Source of the DNA: Loxodes magnus
Taxonomy: Eukaryota; Ciliophora; Karyorelictea; Loxodida; Loxodidae
Length of the DNA stretch: 64,000 nucleotides
NCBI GenBank assembly: GCA_946699065.1
Contig: CAMPDV010001036.1
Location: 62,001 to 126,000 of the forward strand
Direction: 5' to 3'
The notes under the pieces were generated by a model that saw only the letters and a list, made by a program, of their open reading frames with translations, did not search any database and was not told the DNA's origin. The position numbers and the translations under genes were made by a program. Below are positions 27,544 through 39,859 of the stretch, piece after piece (positions within the stretch are counted from its first letter, which is position 1; the number at the start of each line of letters is the position of its first letter).

Positions 27544-28244
27544 ATGCAAAATTTCTTGTAATAAATCTTTTCTAAACAGGATTCATCTCAATCGTTTTAC
27601 GATCAAAAAAATATTCTTCAAGAAATCAAAGTTATGCAATAGGATAATTTTAAACATTTAAGAATCGTATAAGAATTAGAAGGAAAAATCGCATACTCAA
27701 TGTCAAACGCCTAAATACTAAAAATCGAAAATTTCCATTCAATTTGAGAATTGAACAAATAGTTTTCAAATTCAAATAATAAGCGGATTTGACTGAAAGC
27801 TTATTTTTTTAAATAAAATAACAATGATCTCATGGATATGGAACTGAATCTTTAACCAAAAAAAATTAATATAGTAAAGAGTAAAATGTAATGTTGATAC
27901 TGCAGGAAATATGGACATATTTTAATATTATGTTGAAAATTTTAATAAAAATAAGAATTTGAAAGCTTTAAGTTATGGAAATCCATAAGTAATCTATACA
28001 GCACTCCAGAAGGACTCGTATATAGGAAAAAAATGTATATTACAAGTGAAATACTGATGGACTTGCATATGCACAATAAAGAAGAAATAGACAAATGCTT
28101 GGAATGGAACTCGATTGAAATTAGTTTCTAATGATCAAGATTGGAGAATATACTACAGCAAGATATGTACTTTAAGAAAGTGACCCAAAAAAAGAAGACT
28201 GGAAATGGAAAATTTAACAAAACTATTAAACTTTTTAAAAGTGA
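27544..28244 (+). CDS. Gag/ORF1-like retroelement protein, copy C
   Basis: From ATG 27544 one frame stays open to about 28240. Coiled-coil-like residues come first (YDQKNILQEIKVMQQDNFKH). Next is a perfect CCHC knuckle, CWYCRKYGHILILC (27892-27933), then CW-KFQQKQEFESFKLW, and STPEGLVYRKKMY. At least five Trp codons in it are TGA, including the aromatic second position of the knuckle (27895-27897) and the residue after the last Cys (27934-27936). A CCHC knuckle with coiled coil is typical of RNA-binding Gag/ORF1 proteins. The family stop (TGA 28242-28244) lies two bases out of this frame, so one indel near the end has damaged the C-terminus. Confidence 0.6.
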
Positions 28245-28302
28245 AGAGCCTAACAAGGGCGTTATCATTATAATTCATTATTATTATTATTATTTAAATC
28301 TT
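28245..28302 (+). repeat. Retroelement 3' UTR and (ATT)n tail of copy C
   Basis: AGAGCCTAACAAGGGCGTTATCA aligns with the 3' UTR after copy A (AGCCTATTGAAGGCATTTATCA) and is followed by a CATTATTATT run. Confidence 0.5.
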
Positions 28303-28349
28303 CTTATTTTCGTGATTTTAAAGCTTTTTAATTCAAAGATTTGAATTTT

Positions 28350-29650
28350 ACAAAATTTTAATCAATATCAAAGTAAAAAAGAAAATTCAGAATCAATTAA
28401 CAATTAAAATTATAATTTTTACTTAATTTTAAATATTATATTATAAATTAATATGAAAAATTTCAAATATTTAGAAACCGTGATATTATTCTAGTTTAGA
28501 CATAATTATCATTTCCTTTTAAATTTTGTTAATTAAATTTTTTACCATTTCATCTTTGTATTAATTTTTTCATAGGCAAACTTTTCCCATCTTATCTTTT
28601 ATATTTTTTCTATATAAACCAAAAATAATAATATCATTTATTATGGTGGCTTTATACATCAATTGGCAACCACTTTAACACAAATGATTTCGGACTTTAT
28701 TTCAATATTAATCGAAAATATCTAGAGTTTAAATTTTATTTTAAGTTATATTAGTCTATTCATCAATCTGAGCTTATTTTATTCAAAATAATTTAGTCAA
28801 AAAATTTTTTTTGCATTTTTTGTTTTGATTATAAGTATTTTTAAAAGAGTTTATTAAATTAGCTTTTTAAATCTTAAAAATAAAAATGTATCAAGTTTAT
28901 ATAGATCTTTCTTATTATCAATTACCAATATATTTTTTTTATAAATGGATTTAAATTAAAAAATATTTATTTTTAGATATAAACTAATTCTTTGCTAAAT
29001 TGCATAGTCCGTTATGATTTCAGTTGCTTTATCAGATCATTTTATTAAATGAATGTCATTTTTGAAAAGTAAATAAAAAATTTTTATCTTCTAATCGTCT
29101 AAAATAAGACTATGAATTAAAATAAATCAAACTATGTTAAATATATTTTAACTTTATATCTTTTTATTTTTTAGTATTTTAGAAGTTATAAATAAAAACT
29201 ATCATTCTTTATTTATCTAAATTAGAAATTTTATGAAATTTACAAGAAAAACTTTTTTATGATTTGCCATTCAAAACTTAGTATCAAAGAAATTTTTCAA
29301 GGTTTTCATCTCATTTTTTAGTTTTGTCATTTTTTTAATTAATGTAATTAGATATAGAGAACTTAAGTTTCTTAAAACAATTGAATAATTAGAAATAAAA
29401 TACCTTAAAATTGTATTAATTAATTTCATTTATTTATTAAACAAATTTTATATTTTTTATAAGCATTCAATATCCTAGTAAAAGTGGTTTTAGAGAGAAC
29501 CTTTTATTTTTTGACTTTTTATTGTTTTTTATATATATTTTTAATTTTTTAATTTTTAATGCTTTTATGCTATTTTTAAACGATTTTATATTATTGTTTG
29601 ATGTTTTCTTAAATTTATTATTCTTAAAAAATAAAATAAACTTTAATTGC
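28350..29650. other. AT-rich spacer
   Basis: No supported gene, RNA or clear repeat. Confidence 0.45.
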
Positions 29651-29659
29651 TTATATTAA

Positions 29660-30250
29660 ATGGATTAAACTTCTTCTAAAAGAAAAATTACAAAACCTTA
29701 ACTTTGAACTACTAAAAAGAGATAAAAAAGTTATTCTTGCAGAATCAGACCCTAAAATCTTAAGTCTTGGAATGAAATGAAAAATTATGATCTTGTTTTA
29801 AGTCATGTTTAGAACCAGCAAGAAAAATTAATTAAAAAAGGAAATTATAAACAAATCGGAAAATGTAAAGGGTAAAATTACAACTAAAATTAATAAAGGA
29901 AGATTTAACCAATTTACCTTGTAGATATAACTAATAGTCCAATAAAAATAAACCATTGTAGATCCTATGAATATTGAGAAAGAACAAAAACTAATTTATA
30001 CCTATAATCAGAGAAATATATTAAAATATTGATTCTTCAAGAGGAAATATATTTAGTAAGATGATGCTATACTTTTATAAAAGTAAAAAATATAAGAAAA
30101 AAGCGATGGATTAAGCTGAACTGAAAATATCGCTCAACAGAAGGTGAAATTTTTAGAAGAAAAATACATTAAAGAATAGAATTATAATAATAAATGACTG
30201 AAGTGAATAATACAATAACGATGAAAATGATAAAAGGAGTTACAGATTGA
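29660..30250 (+). CDS. Possible Gag-like protein, distant copy J
   Basis: An uninterrupted frame of 196 codons runs from ATG 29660 to TGA 30248-30250. Four internal TGA codons read as Trp beside two TGG. The N-terminus is MDQTSSKRKITKPQLWTTKK. The region RWCYTFIKVKNIRKKRW could be a decayed zinc knuckle. STEGEIFRRKIHQ resembles STPEGLVYRKKMY of copy C. Similarity to the family is weak and no CACGTTAA tail follows, so an unrelated gene remains possible. Confidence 0.42.
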
Positions 30251-30879
30251 ATAATTTTAAATAATTCAAATCACTTCAAACTGCATACTGATTCCCAATT
30301 TTAGGTTCAACAACATTTCCTCAATAATTAGTCCTTTAAGCCTTAAGTAGTTTAACTGTTTTTGATCAAAGTAATACCTACATCATTCTTATGAAAACTT
30401 ACTAAATTGTAGCAACTAAGTCACTTTAAAAATCTTAACTACAAATACTTAATCACAAGGTATAGAGCATTCTATTATAACATCTAAACACATTTAAAGT
30501 TCCGGTCTAATGTATATCTTAGACTGTACTAATATAGCTAGACTTCTCTTAGAAACTCAGAACTTTAATACTTTTTTTGCTTTCTTCTTAAAAATATATA
30601 GGAATAGCTATAATAATGCTATCAAAACTTAACCTTAATAGTAAGATATAAAGAATAAGATAATAGTAGACAATAAATCTTAGGATAATAAAGAGACTTG
30701 TTTTAATAAAGGATTATATAATAACTATTAACTTTTCTTTATTAACAATAATTAGTTATTCTATATTAGATACTGTATTTCTATTTAAATTTAACTAAAA
30801 GAATCTTGAGATGTTTTTTCATTGTTGTAATTAATTCCTTCAATTAAAGATGATATAATGTTTTTAAAAGTTTTTCAAC

Positions 30880-31430
30880 TCAAGCACTTTCTACTTCATC
30901 TTCTTTTTCAGCTATATCATCTTTGTCATCAGTTTATTCATTCTAATCTCACTTGCTCATCTTTTTCTTCTTGTTTTTCTTTATCTCCCTCATTTTCATC
31001 ATTCTATTCATCTTTATCTTGCTCTTTCGCTACTTTATCCTTTGTCTCAGAACTTTCTTATTATAAGTATTTTTTAATTGGAATAATTCTAATCTCCTTT
31101 TAAGTAACATCCTATGGAAAATTTTAATTTGTAGATCAATGTATTCTAATTTGTTTTTTGGGAATTAATTGATATAATTTTGGTCATAGGTTATTAACTT
31201 TCTAATGTTGCATTTTCCAATTTTTGCTATTACCCATTCTTGTAAATCTATATAGCAATTGCATTCCAAAATATGTTCAAATTAATCAAATCTTCCACAC
31301 GAACAACGGGAATTTTCAACAAAACAATGTCTGTCTTAAAGATCCTTACGAAAGTTGTAACTTTAGGTTCTGAATTTGTATAAACTAATTATTTCTTTTC
31401 GATACTATTTATTTAGTTTTGAATAAGTAA
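30880..31430 (-). mobile_element. Non-LTR retrotransposon ORF2 C-terminus (Cys-His zinc motif)
   Basis: Minus-strand frame: FRTQSYNFRKDLQDRHCF, then SRCSCGRFDQFEHILECNCY. The motif C-x-C-x7-H-x4-C, preceded by an LRT-like segment, is the C-terminal zinc-binding signature seen after the reverse transcriptase or RNase H of Jockey, I and R1-like elements. A long basic then acidic tail follows and ends at TGA 30882-30880, after a one-base frameshift near 30950. Its relation to the RT remnant upstream at 32-33.5 kb (same strand, same order) suggests one element with an interruption between 31.43 and 31.87 kb, or two nested copies. Confidence 0.55.
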
Positions 31431-31639
31431 TTTAGGGGAATTATTATTATTATTCTAATTATTCAATAAATAACTTTGCAGTGGGCATCCTTTTTATTTT
31501 TTTAATAGTTACTTCATAAAATTAATGTTGAATCTTACTTTTAATATATTTTGTAAAAGTATTAAAGCTACTATTATTTTAATAATAATAATGTAAACTA
31601 AATGTTAAGAGTTTTGGAGTTCTTCGGGATTCCAACCGA

Positions 31640-31720
31640 TTTCGCTCCGCCTTTTTTTTAACGTGGATGTATACCACGGCCTTTTTTTGAATGTGGGTGG
31701 CTACAACAATGAATTTTCCA
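31640..31720. repeat. GC-richer repeat with hairpin and CACGTTAA on the minus strand
   Basis: Two ~33-bp units share GCC-T7-GTGG. The sequence CGTGG-ATGTATA-CCACG can form a 5-bp hairpin (about 31662-31678). On the minus strand CACGTTAA lies at 31665-31658, the same octamer that ends the Gag-like copies. Confidence 0.5.
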
Positions 31721-31868
31721 TGTTACCACTAAATAATTTCTATTTATAAATTCCTGAGTCGGTTATTCAAAGTTTGTTTAACATCCTTCATGTTTTTATT
31801 TCTTCTCTTTTTTTCAATTTTTATCATTTTTAACAATTTTTTAATAAGTGATATTTCGACCTACAACA

Positions 31869-33480
31869 TCAACAATTTTTTGTCTATTTTTTTTTATTCA
31901 ACTAAGACAAAACTAATTTTTCTATTTGTTCTATTCTTTTAATTAAACTTTTATCAGCATTTTATTCTATATTTATTTCTTAATCTTTTGCTTAAGAAGG
32001 GAGAACTTCAATACTCATATTTACCCCTTGTTTGAAATTATTTTAAGACTGAGTATAGAGCTATTGTTCTGTCACAATATTGTTTTATATAAGCTATTTC
32101 CTAAGAATTAATAGTTCGTTATTTTGATCCTCAATGTTATTCATAAGCTCTCTAATTCTTTCTCCTTGATTATATGTTTCTTCTTCATATTTAGAAATTA
32201 ATTTTTCCATCTTTTCCATTTCAATTGAAAGCGAAGTGCTCTCATTAACTTGTCCAACCATTACTTTGCCTTCTGAAGAGGAGCTTGATAAGTGTTCCAT
32301 TGATTTCTACTTCTTCTCTAGTTCTTTGTTAGCTCTTCTTCTTGCGTTCCTTGCCTAATTTTTAGATAGTCAAATGTGTATTCCATTTCCATTTTTTTAT
32401 TTAGCTACTATTATTTTATAATTATTAATATCTATTTCGTAATATTCAGATAGTCTTTTTACTTAATCTCTTATATTAATATCCTTCTTACCAATTGTTC
32501 TTAAAAAGGGATCCTATTGTTGACTAGGAAGATTAATACTTTCTTATCGTATTTTGTAAAAAAATTTAAATAACCTTAGAGCCATTATATGCTTAAATGG
32601 CATTCAGTTAAGATCTTAATAACAAGACTCATTAAAAATATTTCCAGATGTTTAAATGGCTTTTCTTGCTATCAATCTCATGCTTTTATCAATTTTATTT
32701 AATATTGCAGTAATTCCATTTTAGATAGCCCAAGGTACTAGTTCATCACCATATTCTGCTTTAGGGAGTGTGAACATTCGGCACAAAGTCTTAGAATGTC
32801 AGGGTGTCACATTTTTATACCTAGATTAATACTACCCTTTTCATAGCAGACAGATAATTAATTGATACCTATTTGCAATTATTAATTAAGTCTTTTTTAT
32901 GAAGAATTACTCCTAAATATAAAATTTACTATTTTTACGTAATATCATGATTTCCAATCTTCATGTTTAAGTTTTCCTCTTTTCTTTTATGCATTTTTTA
33001 TAAACTGAATTGCTTCACATTTGGTGGCATTTATTTTAAGTTAAGTTAAATTAAATACTCTGATTGTTTCATCTATTAATGATTACATGTTCTTTTTAGA
33101 TTTTGAAAGGAGTATTAAATAATCTGGCATACTATACTTCTATTATGTTTAATTCTCTTAGTTCATTATAAAGCTAATTAATATTATTAATCTTATCTAA
33201 ATTGTTTCAAACTGAAATTTTAACTGTGATAATGCTGTTGTAGTTATATGAAATATTATTGTAAGAGTCTGCTTTTTATCTACTAATAATATAAAATAGT
33301 TATTTCTCTGCTGGTAATCTGATGCTATTTATATTCTAGATATATACTAGCAATAGATAAAATTATCTATCATAATCAATCCTTTTTCTTTATTTATATC
33401 TATGATATCTTTAATATCTTAAAGTGATATTAGCTAATTCAAAATTTGTTAGTCAAGTCTTTAAATAAAAAATTGTCCTT
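31869..33480 (-). mobile_element. Non-LTR reverse transcriptase remnant with C-terminal coiled coil
   Basis: Reading the minus strand, the RT catalytic box is VQYA-DYLILLSKSKKNM near 33116-33135, where YADD has become YA-D-Y with one extra base. It is followed by LTQLKINATKCEAIQF, then QQILYLGVILHKKDLINNC, FTLPKAEYGDELVPWAIQNG and LNWMPFKHIMALRLFKFFYK, all standard landmarks of non-LTR RTs. After the RT comes a segment GIHIWLSKNQARNARRRA, vaguely like homeodomain helix 3, and a coiled coil (MEKMEKLISKYEEE, LMNNIEDQNNELLILRKQ). At least three TGA codons fall where Trp is expected (LNW-MPF, HIW-LSK, TPW-HSK). Several frameshifts show that it is degenerate. The terminal TGA may be 31871-31869. 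Confidence 0.7.
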
Positions 33481-33760
33481 AAGATATAGTAACTGGATTA
33501 ATAGTCAATATACATAGAAGATAGAACATGAAAGAGATAAACTAGGATAAAAAAAATAATCTTGTAAAGCCAGCAAGAAGCTGGATAAGCTAGTACAAGA
33601 TTGGATGTGGATATATGCAAGTAGAACTATTAAATGTGTCTGATTATATAAGAAACTGAACTATATTTTGATTTAACTTAGTTGAGAAATAATGTAGATT
33701 AAGTGCTGTTTTCGTTTTAAGATTCAGGTAGCTGAGCAATCATATCAACGTATTTGACAG

Positions 33761-34486
33761 ATGTAAGTTTCAAGCTTGTAGATTTTTACCCAAGTAACGC
33801 TGACAATATATAAAAAATTTAAAGTATCAAAATCTGGAGATTTAAAGTAGAATTATATGAAAGGTAAAGATAAAGCTTAGTAGAGTGCTAAGCTCGATAA
33901 AGAGATAAATTTAAAAGGGAATTAGCTGGTACTGGAAATGTAAAAGTGAAGTTAATATTGTAAAGCTCAGGGTATAAAATGAGATCTTAGGACTTATCGT
34001 TAGCAAGCTGTATAAAATCTACATAACTAAAATTGAATGCTCTACAACAGACTTTGCTCATTTCTATAACTATTTCTTAACTCTAGAAACGTGTGCTACA
34101 ACTAATAATTTACTGAGATCTTTTCAATGAAGAAGATTAGTATCTAATAGAGGTAAAATCTCACCAAGTAATTAACTTCAGTAATATTTAGAAAAGGAGT
34201 TCAAGGGATAGATAAGGAAGACTTATAGCGATAAATTATCAAGAAATAACTTTTCGAAGTTAATAGTCTTACCGATTCCATTAGCTTTAAATTTAAATTC
34301 TATTAATCCTAAAAACTCAAAAAAGCAACAACCACCAAAGTACTTTTATCTTAAAATTGCTCGATTATATAGCTATTAATAATTATTTAGATTTATAGAG
34401 TAGCAGTCTACAGTAGCTCACTAGTCTCACAAGCTGAGAAATAAAAATGTATTTTTTTAAATTAGAGATAATTTTTTTATTATTGA
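33761..34486 (+). CDS. Unrecognised reading frame opposite the RT remnant
   Basis: A 241-codon frame from ATG 33761 to TGA 34484-34486, in register. It contains MKGKDKAQQSAKLDKEI, GIKWDLRTYRQQAVQNLHNQ and GVQGIDKEDLQRQIIKKQLF. Three TGA codons (as Trp) occur between 33949 and 34038. The minus strand also gives protein-like segments here (NGIGKTINFEKLFLDNLSL), which could be the N-terminal part of the degenerate retrotransposon. The strand is therefore not settled. Confidence 0.3.
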
Positions 34487-34489
34487 TAA

Positions 34490-36110
34490 TATTTATTTAT
34501 ATTGATTATATGATATTTTTACTATAGTGATATTTTTGATTTTGATAATTATAAAGTAGAATTTTAATAGTTTATATATTTTGGATTATCTTAAGAAGTA
34601 AAAATATTATAATATAAATAAAAAATTAATCCTTTTATGTAAAAATCCTTTATTTATTTGAAACTTCAATCCCATTTTAAATATTGCATAAATTTTAGTA
34701 ATTTTATTTGATATTTATATACAAAACTTAACTATTTTCGCTATCATTCTTCAAATTATAATTTTCTAAAATTTTGATAACTCTATTTCTATAGAACTCT
34801 TGATAAGGTGTAATACATTTAATTTTAAGAATTACCTTATAGAATATATTAGATGTTATAATCTATTTATATTAACTTTGCTATAATACTAAGAGTATGT
34901 AAAATCTTTTTTAGATTAGAAATTATATAAGCATTAATTAATTACTATAGATAAAAGAATAAACTGTTAAAGATTAAAAGCAAAGCTAAATAGTTATACT
35001 TATTTTTTTCAGTAGATTAAGTAAATTTAAATACACCATTACTTTACAAACTATTATACCAATCATTATTTGCAAACGTATTCACTTAAAAAATATCTAA
35101 ATAGAATAAAGTTTTAATTAGGCTAAATTATTTTTGGAGTCCTGTCTAATCGTTGGTGAAAATAAAAGATTTATTATTTCATCAAAATTTAAGAAAGCAT
35201 ATAAATGAATTAAATGAGAGTCTATATAAAAATTGTAAGAGAGTGCTGTCTTAATTATAAAATCAGATTTTAATTGATACAGTAATATAACTTTGTTTAA
35301 TTTTTATAACTTAAACAATTATTTTAAAATCATCATTTTTCTTAAAAAAGAGAATTTAAGAAGCAAAAGAAAAATTGTAAGCATAAAAAGTGATAGATAT
35401 TTAAATTACGGGAGTAAATGCTATAAAGAAAAACAGTTTTATTAAAATTGTTAGGCTTTTTTTAATATTTTTAAATATATTCATAAAATATTACCAATTA
35501 AAACCTTCTCCTATATAATAAAATTTATATTTATTTAAATTTTTAAATTGCATTAATGCTATTTTAAAGAAAGAAATAAAGTCTTAAAGTAAAAACTAAA
35601 ATAAGGAAAGTTTAAATTTATATTTTTTAATTAATAATTTTAATCAATATTATAATAAAATTTAATAAAAAACTTTATTGTATGAAACTTTCAACTTAAA
35701 TCAGAATTTTTTAGTTAAGTTTATTAATATAATACTCTTTTTTCTCATAGTTTCTTCTCTCTTCTAATTTTAACTACATCTCTTAAAATTCTTGCCTCTC
35801 TTCTTAAAATTTAATTCTATTAATTTTAATTTATAAAATAATAATTTATTTTTCTTAGTGAATTCTTGTGAAAAATTAACGTTTTATTTTTGCTTTAAAA
35901 TAGAAGTAAATTGTTAGTTTTAGAAGTAATATAATTTTATGCTTAATTTAAGATTCAAATTACCGATTTTTATTCATTTCTAGCCTATTAAAATTATAAA
36001 TTCTTATTATGATTAGGATGAATTTAGATGATAATATGAATTGATAATAATATAAACATAGAATTTAAAATTTATTTACAACTTATATTTAAAATAAATT
36101 ATAATGTAAA
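34490..36110. other. AT-rich spacer
   Basis: No supported gene. Nothing distinctive was seen. Confidence 0.45.
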
Positions 36111-36123
36111 TATAATCATAAAA

Positions 36124-36904
36124 ATGGCCCCGAAAAAGTAATCATCACTTATCTAGCCAAGCAAAGCTCAAAATTATTACTTAATCGATCTGGAATTTCT
36201 CTTAAGTGAGAATCAAAAGTTATAATATTCGGTTCAAGAGTTACAGAGAATATTAGAGTCCTATAGGAAAGCATCACTAGTTCACATCAATAGCAATGAG
36301 ATCAAATAGCAACTTAATCTTATTCCTTCAACTGAACAAATTAATTAGATAATTTAAAGTGAATGAAGCAAAATTAGAGATTTTCCGATAAAACGATGTT
36401 TTTATCTTTAAAAATGTTTTTAACTTTTTCATGTTTCTTTAACTCACTTTGATATGAAAATTTATCGTTCTCACTAATTTATGAAAAGTTGGTAACTTAG
36501 ATCATGCAAAATCAAAGAAAAAATCCGATGGGCATTGAAGTAAAAGTACCATTGTAATTTACTTTCAGAAAAAGAAAAATCGCATTATGAGTCTTAAAAA
36601 ATCGAACACATGATAAGAGATTGTTGGTAGATTAAAAAAAAATAAGAATATGAAAGCATAAATAATGATATAATTTAAATAAGTTGTGATGCAAGCAATA
36701 TTCAGAAAAAATGATTGTAAATACACTTGGAATACTCCCTAAATTCAAGCAGCTGTAAGTAATTTCAACAGAAGTTGTTTAGGATTCGAAACAGAAGAGA
36801 TACTGAGAAAGAAAAGATCCAGATTTGTCAAGAGGCATGATAACGAAGAAAGGAACAAATTTAAAGTAGAAGGTGAATTTTTTTTTAACTTAACAAACTT
36901 TTGA
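36124..36904 (+). pseudogene. Gag/ORF1-like retroelement protein, copy D
   Basis: Starts at ATG 36124 (MAPKKQSSLIQPSKAQ), followed by a coiled coil (LEFLLSENQKLQYSVQEL, LQRILESYRKASL). A decayed knuckle reads IEHMIRDCW-QIKKKQEYES. This aligns with HILILCW-KFQQKQEFES of copy C; the Trp after the last Cys is TGG here (36625-36627) and TGA in C. The C-terminus is in a second frame (EILRKKRSRFVKRHDNEERN) and ends at TGA 36902-36904. The two frames differ by one base, so one indel lies between about 36740 and 36800. The start codon and tail delimit the element well: short 5' region, one ORF, 3' UTR, tail. Confidence 0.58.
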
Positions 36905-36961
36905 TTCGTGACAAAACTAATAATGATGAAGTCACGTTAATATTTTATTATTATTATTAGT
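36905..36961 (+). repeat. Retroelement 3' end of copy D
   Basis: A ~28-bp 3' UTR, then CACGTTAA at 36933-36940 and a TTATTATTATTA tail (about 36946-36959). Confidence 0.62.
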
Positions 36962-36969
36962 AAATTTAA

Positions 36970-37827
36970 ATGATATTGCTTATAACTTGGTTGAGAGCAG
37001 GTTACTTAAATATTTTTGATATTTGCTTTTATTATGTTTTAATAAACCAAAATTTTTAAGATATCCTCAATATTCTACGTAACTCAATTATCTTTTTGGA
37101 ATGATTTCAACTTGAAATTTTGATTTCTTTAGTAAACTATTTACTTTTTTTGATTTCAACTAGATTTCTAAATGTTGAGTCTTAAAATTTATGAATTAAA
37201 ATTACTCACTTTTTATAAAGATGTTCTATAGAAAAAAGTATAAATTCTTGCAAAATAACATATTAAGCAATTAATCATATTTATGCTAATTTATATAACA
37301 AGAGCTAATATCTAAAATAGTCACCATTTTAGATATTTATTTAAATAAAAAATATTAATTATTTCTAATTACTAAGAAATTCCAATTTCAAATATTCCTT
37401 TACTAATTAATATTAAATTTTTTAAGTCATCTATATTTTAATAAACTATAGCTAGAAATATAAGTTATATACAACTTTAAGTTTTAATGGATGCATATTT
37501 AACTCAGAATTATATAAGAATAATTAAATATTAATGGATTCTACAATCATACAATCCTTCCCTTATTATATTTTTAACCTTAATAAAAGTATTTTTGCTA
37601 TAAGTATTTTCCTTTATATTTCTTTATTTTAAATTTAGTTATTCTAATTACATAAGCTCATTTTTTTGATTAGTAGTGAAACTATTTTTATTTTCTTATA
37701 TCAAATATGCAATTTTCAAAATAATAAGACAGAAAATTTTAATTAAAACTATTACATTTCATACTAAGTTAATGCAATTGATTATACTAAGTGAACTAAT
37801 TCTTATTTTAAATTTGCTTTTATTTTA
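36970..37827. other. AT-rich spacer
   Basis: No supported gene. Confidence 0.45.
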
Positions 37828-38915
37828 TACTTGAGCATATAATTTTTTGGCTAAAAATTAAAGTTCCTATAAGGAATTAAGATATATGTGCAAATATTTT
37901 TTTAGTTAAAACTTAATCAAAAATCTCTTAATAATAATTTTAAAATTTAAGTTAAAAAAATTATTTTTTAAAAGTAGAAAAAATTAAATTTTTGTAAAAT
38001 TATAAAATTTATTAGAAATATGATTTTTTAAAACAACAAGATTAAGAATATTATTATAAAAATTTATTAGTGGAGAAATATATTTTAAATTTCTGTATGA
38101 ATTCTTAAATTTTATTTTTATTCAAAAATATATTTATTAACTATATAAGAATCTTTTCTGTCACTAGATATCTTGAAATTTCAATCGAAAAAATAATTCT
38201 AAAATTACCTTTACTATATTTGTTTTAAATATTCGTATAGAAAGTCCCAATTTACTCTTTATGAATTTAATTAAATTTTAGCTAAATTAATTTTAAATTA
38301 ATTTATGATAAAATAATAGCAAGATTAATTATTTATATTTTTATCTTAAATAAAAATTTCTTTTTACTATATTCCAAGTACTTTTTTAAATAATTCTTTC
38401 TAAAATTTTATAATTAATATAAATACTTTTCATTAAAATTTCATTTTTCTATATGGAAATTGATTATCTTTTGCTTCCGATGCTATGTTTGCTCATAATT
38501 TTCTAATTTATTATAATATTCATATTTCTTTTTACATTTCATCTAAGAATATTACTATTGAAAATTTTGAAAGTTAATGTTTTAAATTAAAATTTTTTTT
38601 GATTGAATTAACTTAAATTTAGGTTATCAAATATAAAATTCATTTAATTTAACTAAATTATCAGAATTTCAAACTTCTTAAAATCTATTTTTCAATATTA
38701 CTTGAGATAATGTTATAAGTATAATTTTAAGGTAAATATTTACTATTATATACATTTTATATTTCTAAAAATTAAAAATTATAGAAATCTAATTATGTCC
38801 GTATTAAATAGCAAGATACTTTAACTAAATTAAAATTTCTTTATAAATCCATATACACTTTTCTGGATTTTTATCTGCAGTTTTTCCTTCAATTCCAGTG
38901 TTATGGACATTCTTG
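37828..38915 (-). repeat. 1.09-kb duplicated block, copy 2 (inverted relative to 12288-13376)
   Basis: Reverse complement of 12288-13376 with scattered substitutions. Flanks differ completely on both sides. On the minus strand it lies directly downstream of the reading frame at 38925-39850, whose frame continues into it. Confidence 0.85.
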
Positions 38916-38924
38916 TTTTATCTT

Positions 38925-39850
38925 AGTAAGAGGGTTTATATTTCCATTTTATATGAGATACTCTAAATTTTTCCAGTTAGAATTAGAACTAAATCTTTGT
39001 TTACTGATATTTAGTCATAAGCTAGCAAATAAACTGAACTGATCATTTTTTAGAAGGTTTCAAGTTATAAACCTTCAAACTGCTGTTAGTTATGTTTAGC
39101 AAATTAGAATATAAAATATTTACTAAGTTTTGTGGCATAAAAGCCAAATCAGTATTTTTTGCTTGAATGTACCAAATTTAAGCTTATAATTTGGTAGTAA
39201 TTCCATTGCAGTTACCATTTTAATGAGTGTCTTACTAAGTGTAAGCTAGATATATTTTCAAGTGCTTTAAAATTTTTGCATAATAGCTAATAAATCTTAA
39301 TATCCTCACTATTAACTAAAGATTCTAATTTAGTTACTAATCCAGTGTCTTTTTATGTATAATACTGCATTTCATTAAATATTAGTTTCTTTTTTATTTA
39401 GACTTTCTTATTTAATTGTTGCTTGATAAGAATAAATCTTCTTCTTTTATCCCTCTCTAGTCTATTAAGATAAAACTCTTGACTAATTTATTTAATTTAT
39501 TACTTATATTCACCTTAAGCAGTTCTTTGAAGTTCTAGTCTCTAATAATTTATTATATTTATCCATCCTTAATGATCTTTATTCAAAAGTAGTTTAAATG
39601 ATAACTTACTTGGATATTATCGTTTAAATTTGGATATTACGCTAATGCTACTTTTATCTATCTAATTTTAGTATATTGATTATGAAGATGAAAGAGCTAA
39701 TCTCTTAATATCTAATCTTATTGCTAATTTTATTTTTTCCTTCTATGCTAACTATATGGCTTAAGGGGTACTAATAATTTGCTCTAATTTGCTACTTATT
39801 AAAGCTAAAATTTTATAAATTGCTTTATAAAATTAAATAAAATAAAACTT
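38925..39850 (-). CDS. Unrecognised protein, long minus-strand frame
   Basis: About 300 codons in one frame with a single TGA (in SKKYWFGFYATKLSKYF). Segments read as ordinary protein: KEKIKLAIRLDIKRLALSSS, KDHQGWINIINYQRLELQRT, EFYLNRLERDKRRRFILIKQ, TKLESLVNSEDIKIYQLL. It continues into the 1.09-kb block, where the frame gives NTGIEGKTADKNPEKC. No start codon could be fixed at the upstream end. A retroelement or a host gene are both possible; no catalytic motif recognised. Confidence 0.4.
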
Positions 39851-39859
39851 TAAAAGCAA

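Noticed and set aside
32300-32380. bZIP basic region (KNQARNARRRANKELEKKQ)
   Set aside because: Residue spacing does not match the bZIP signature; it follows the RT frame and may be an HTH-like helix instead.
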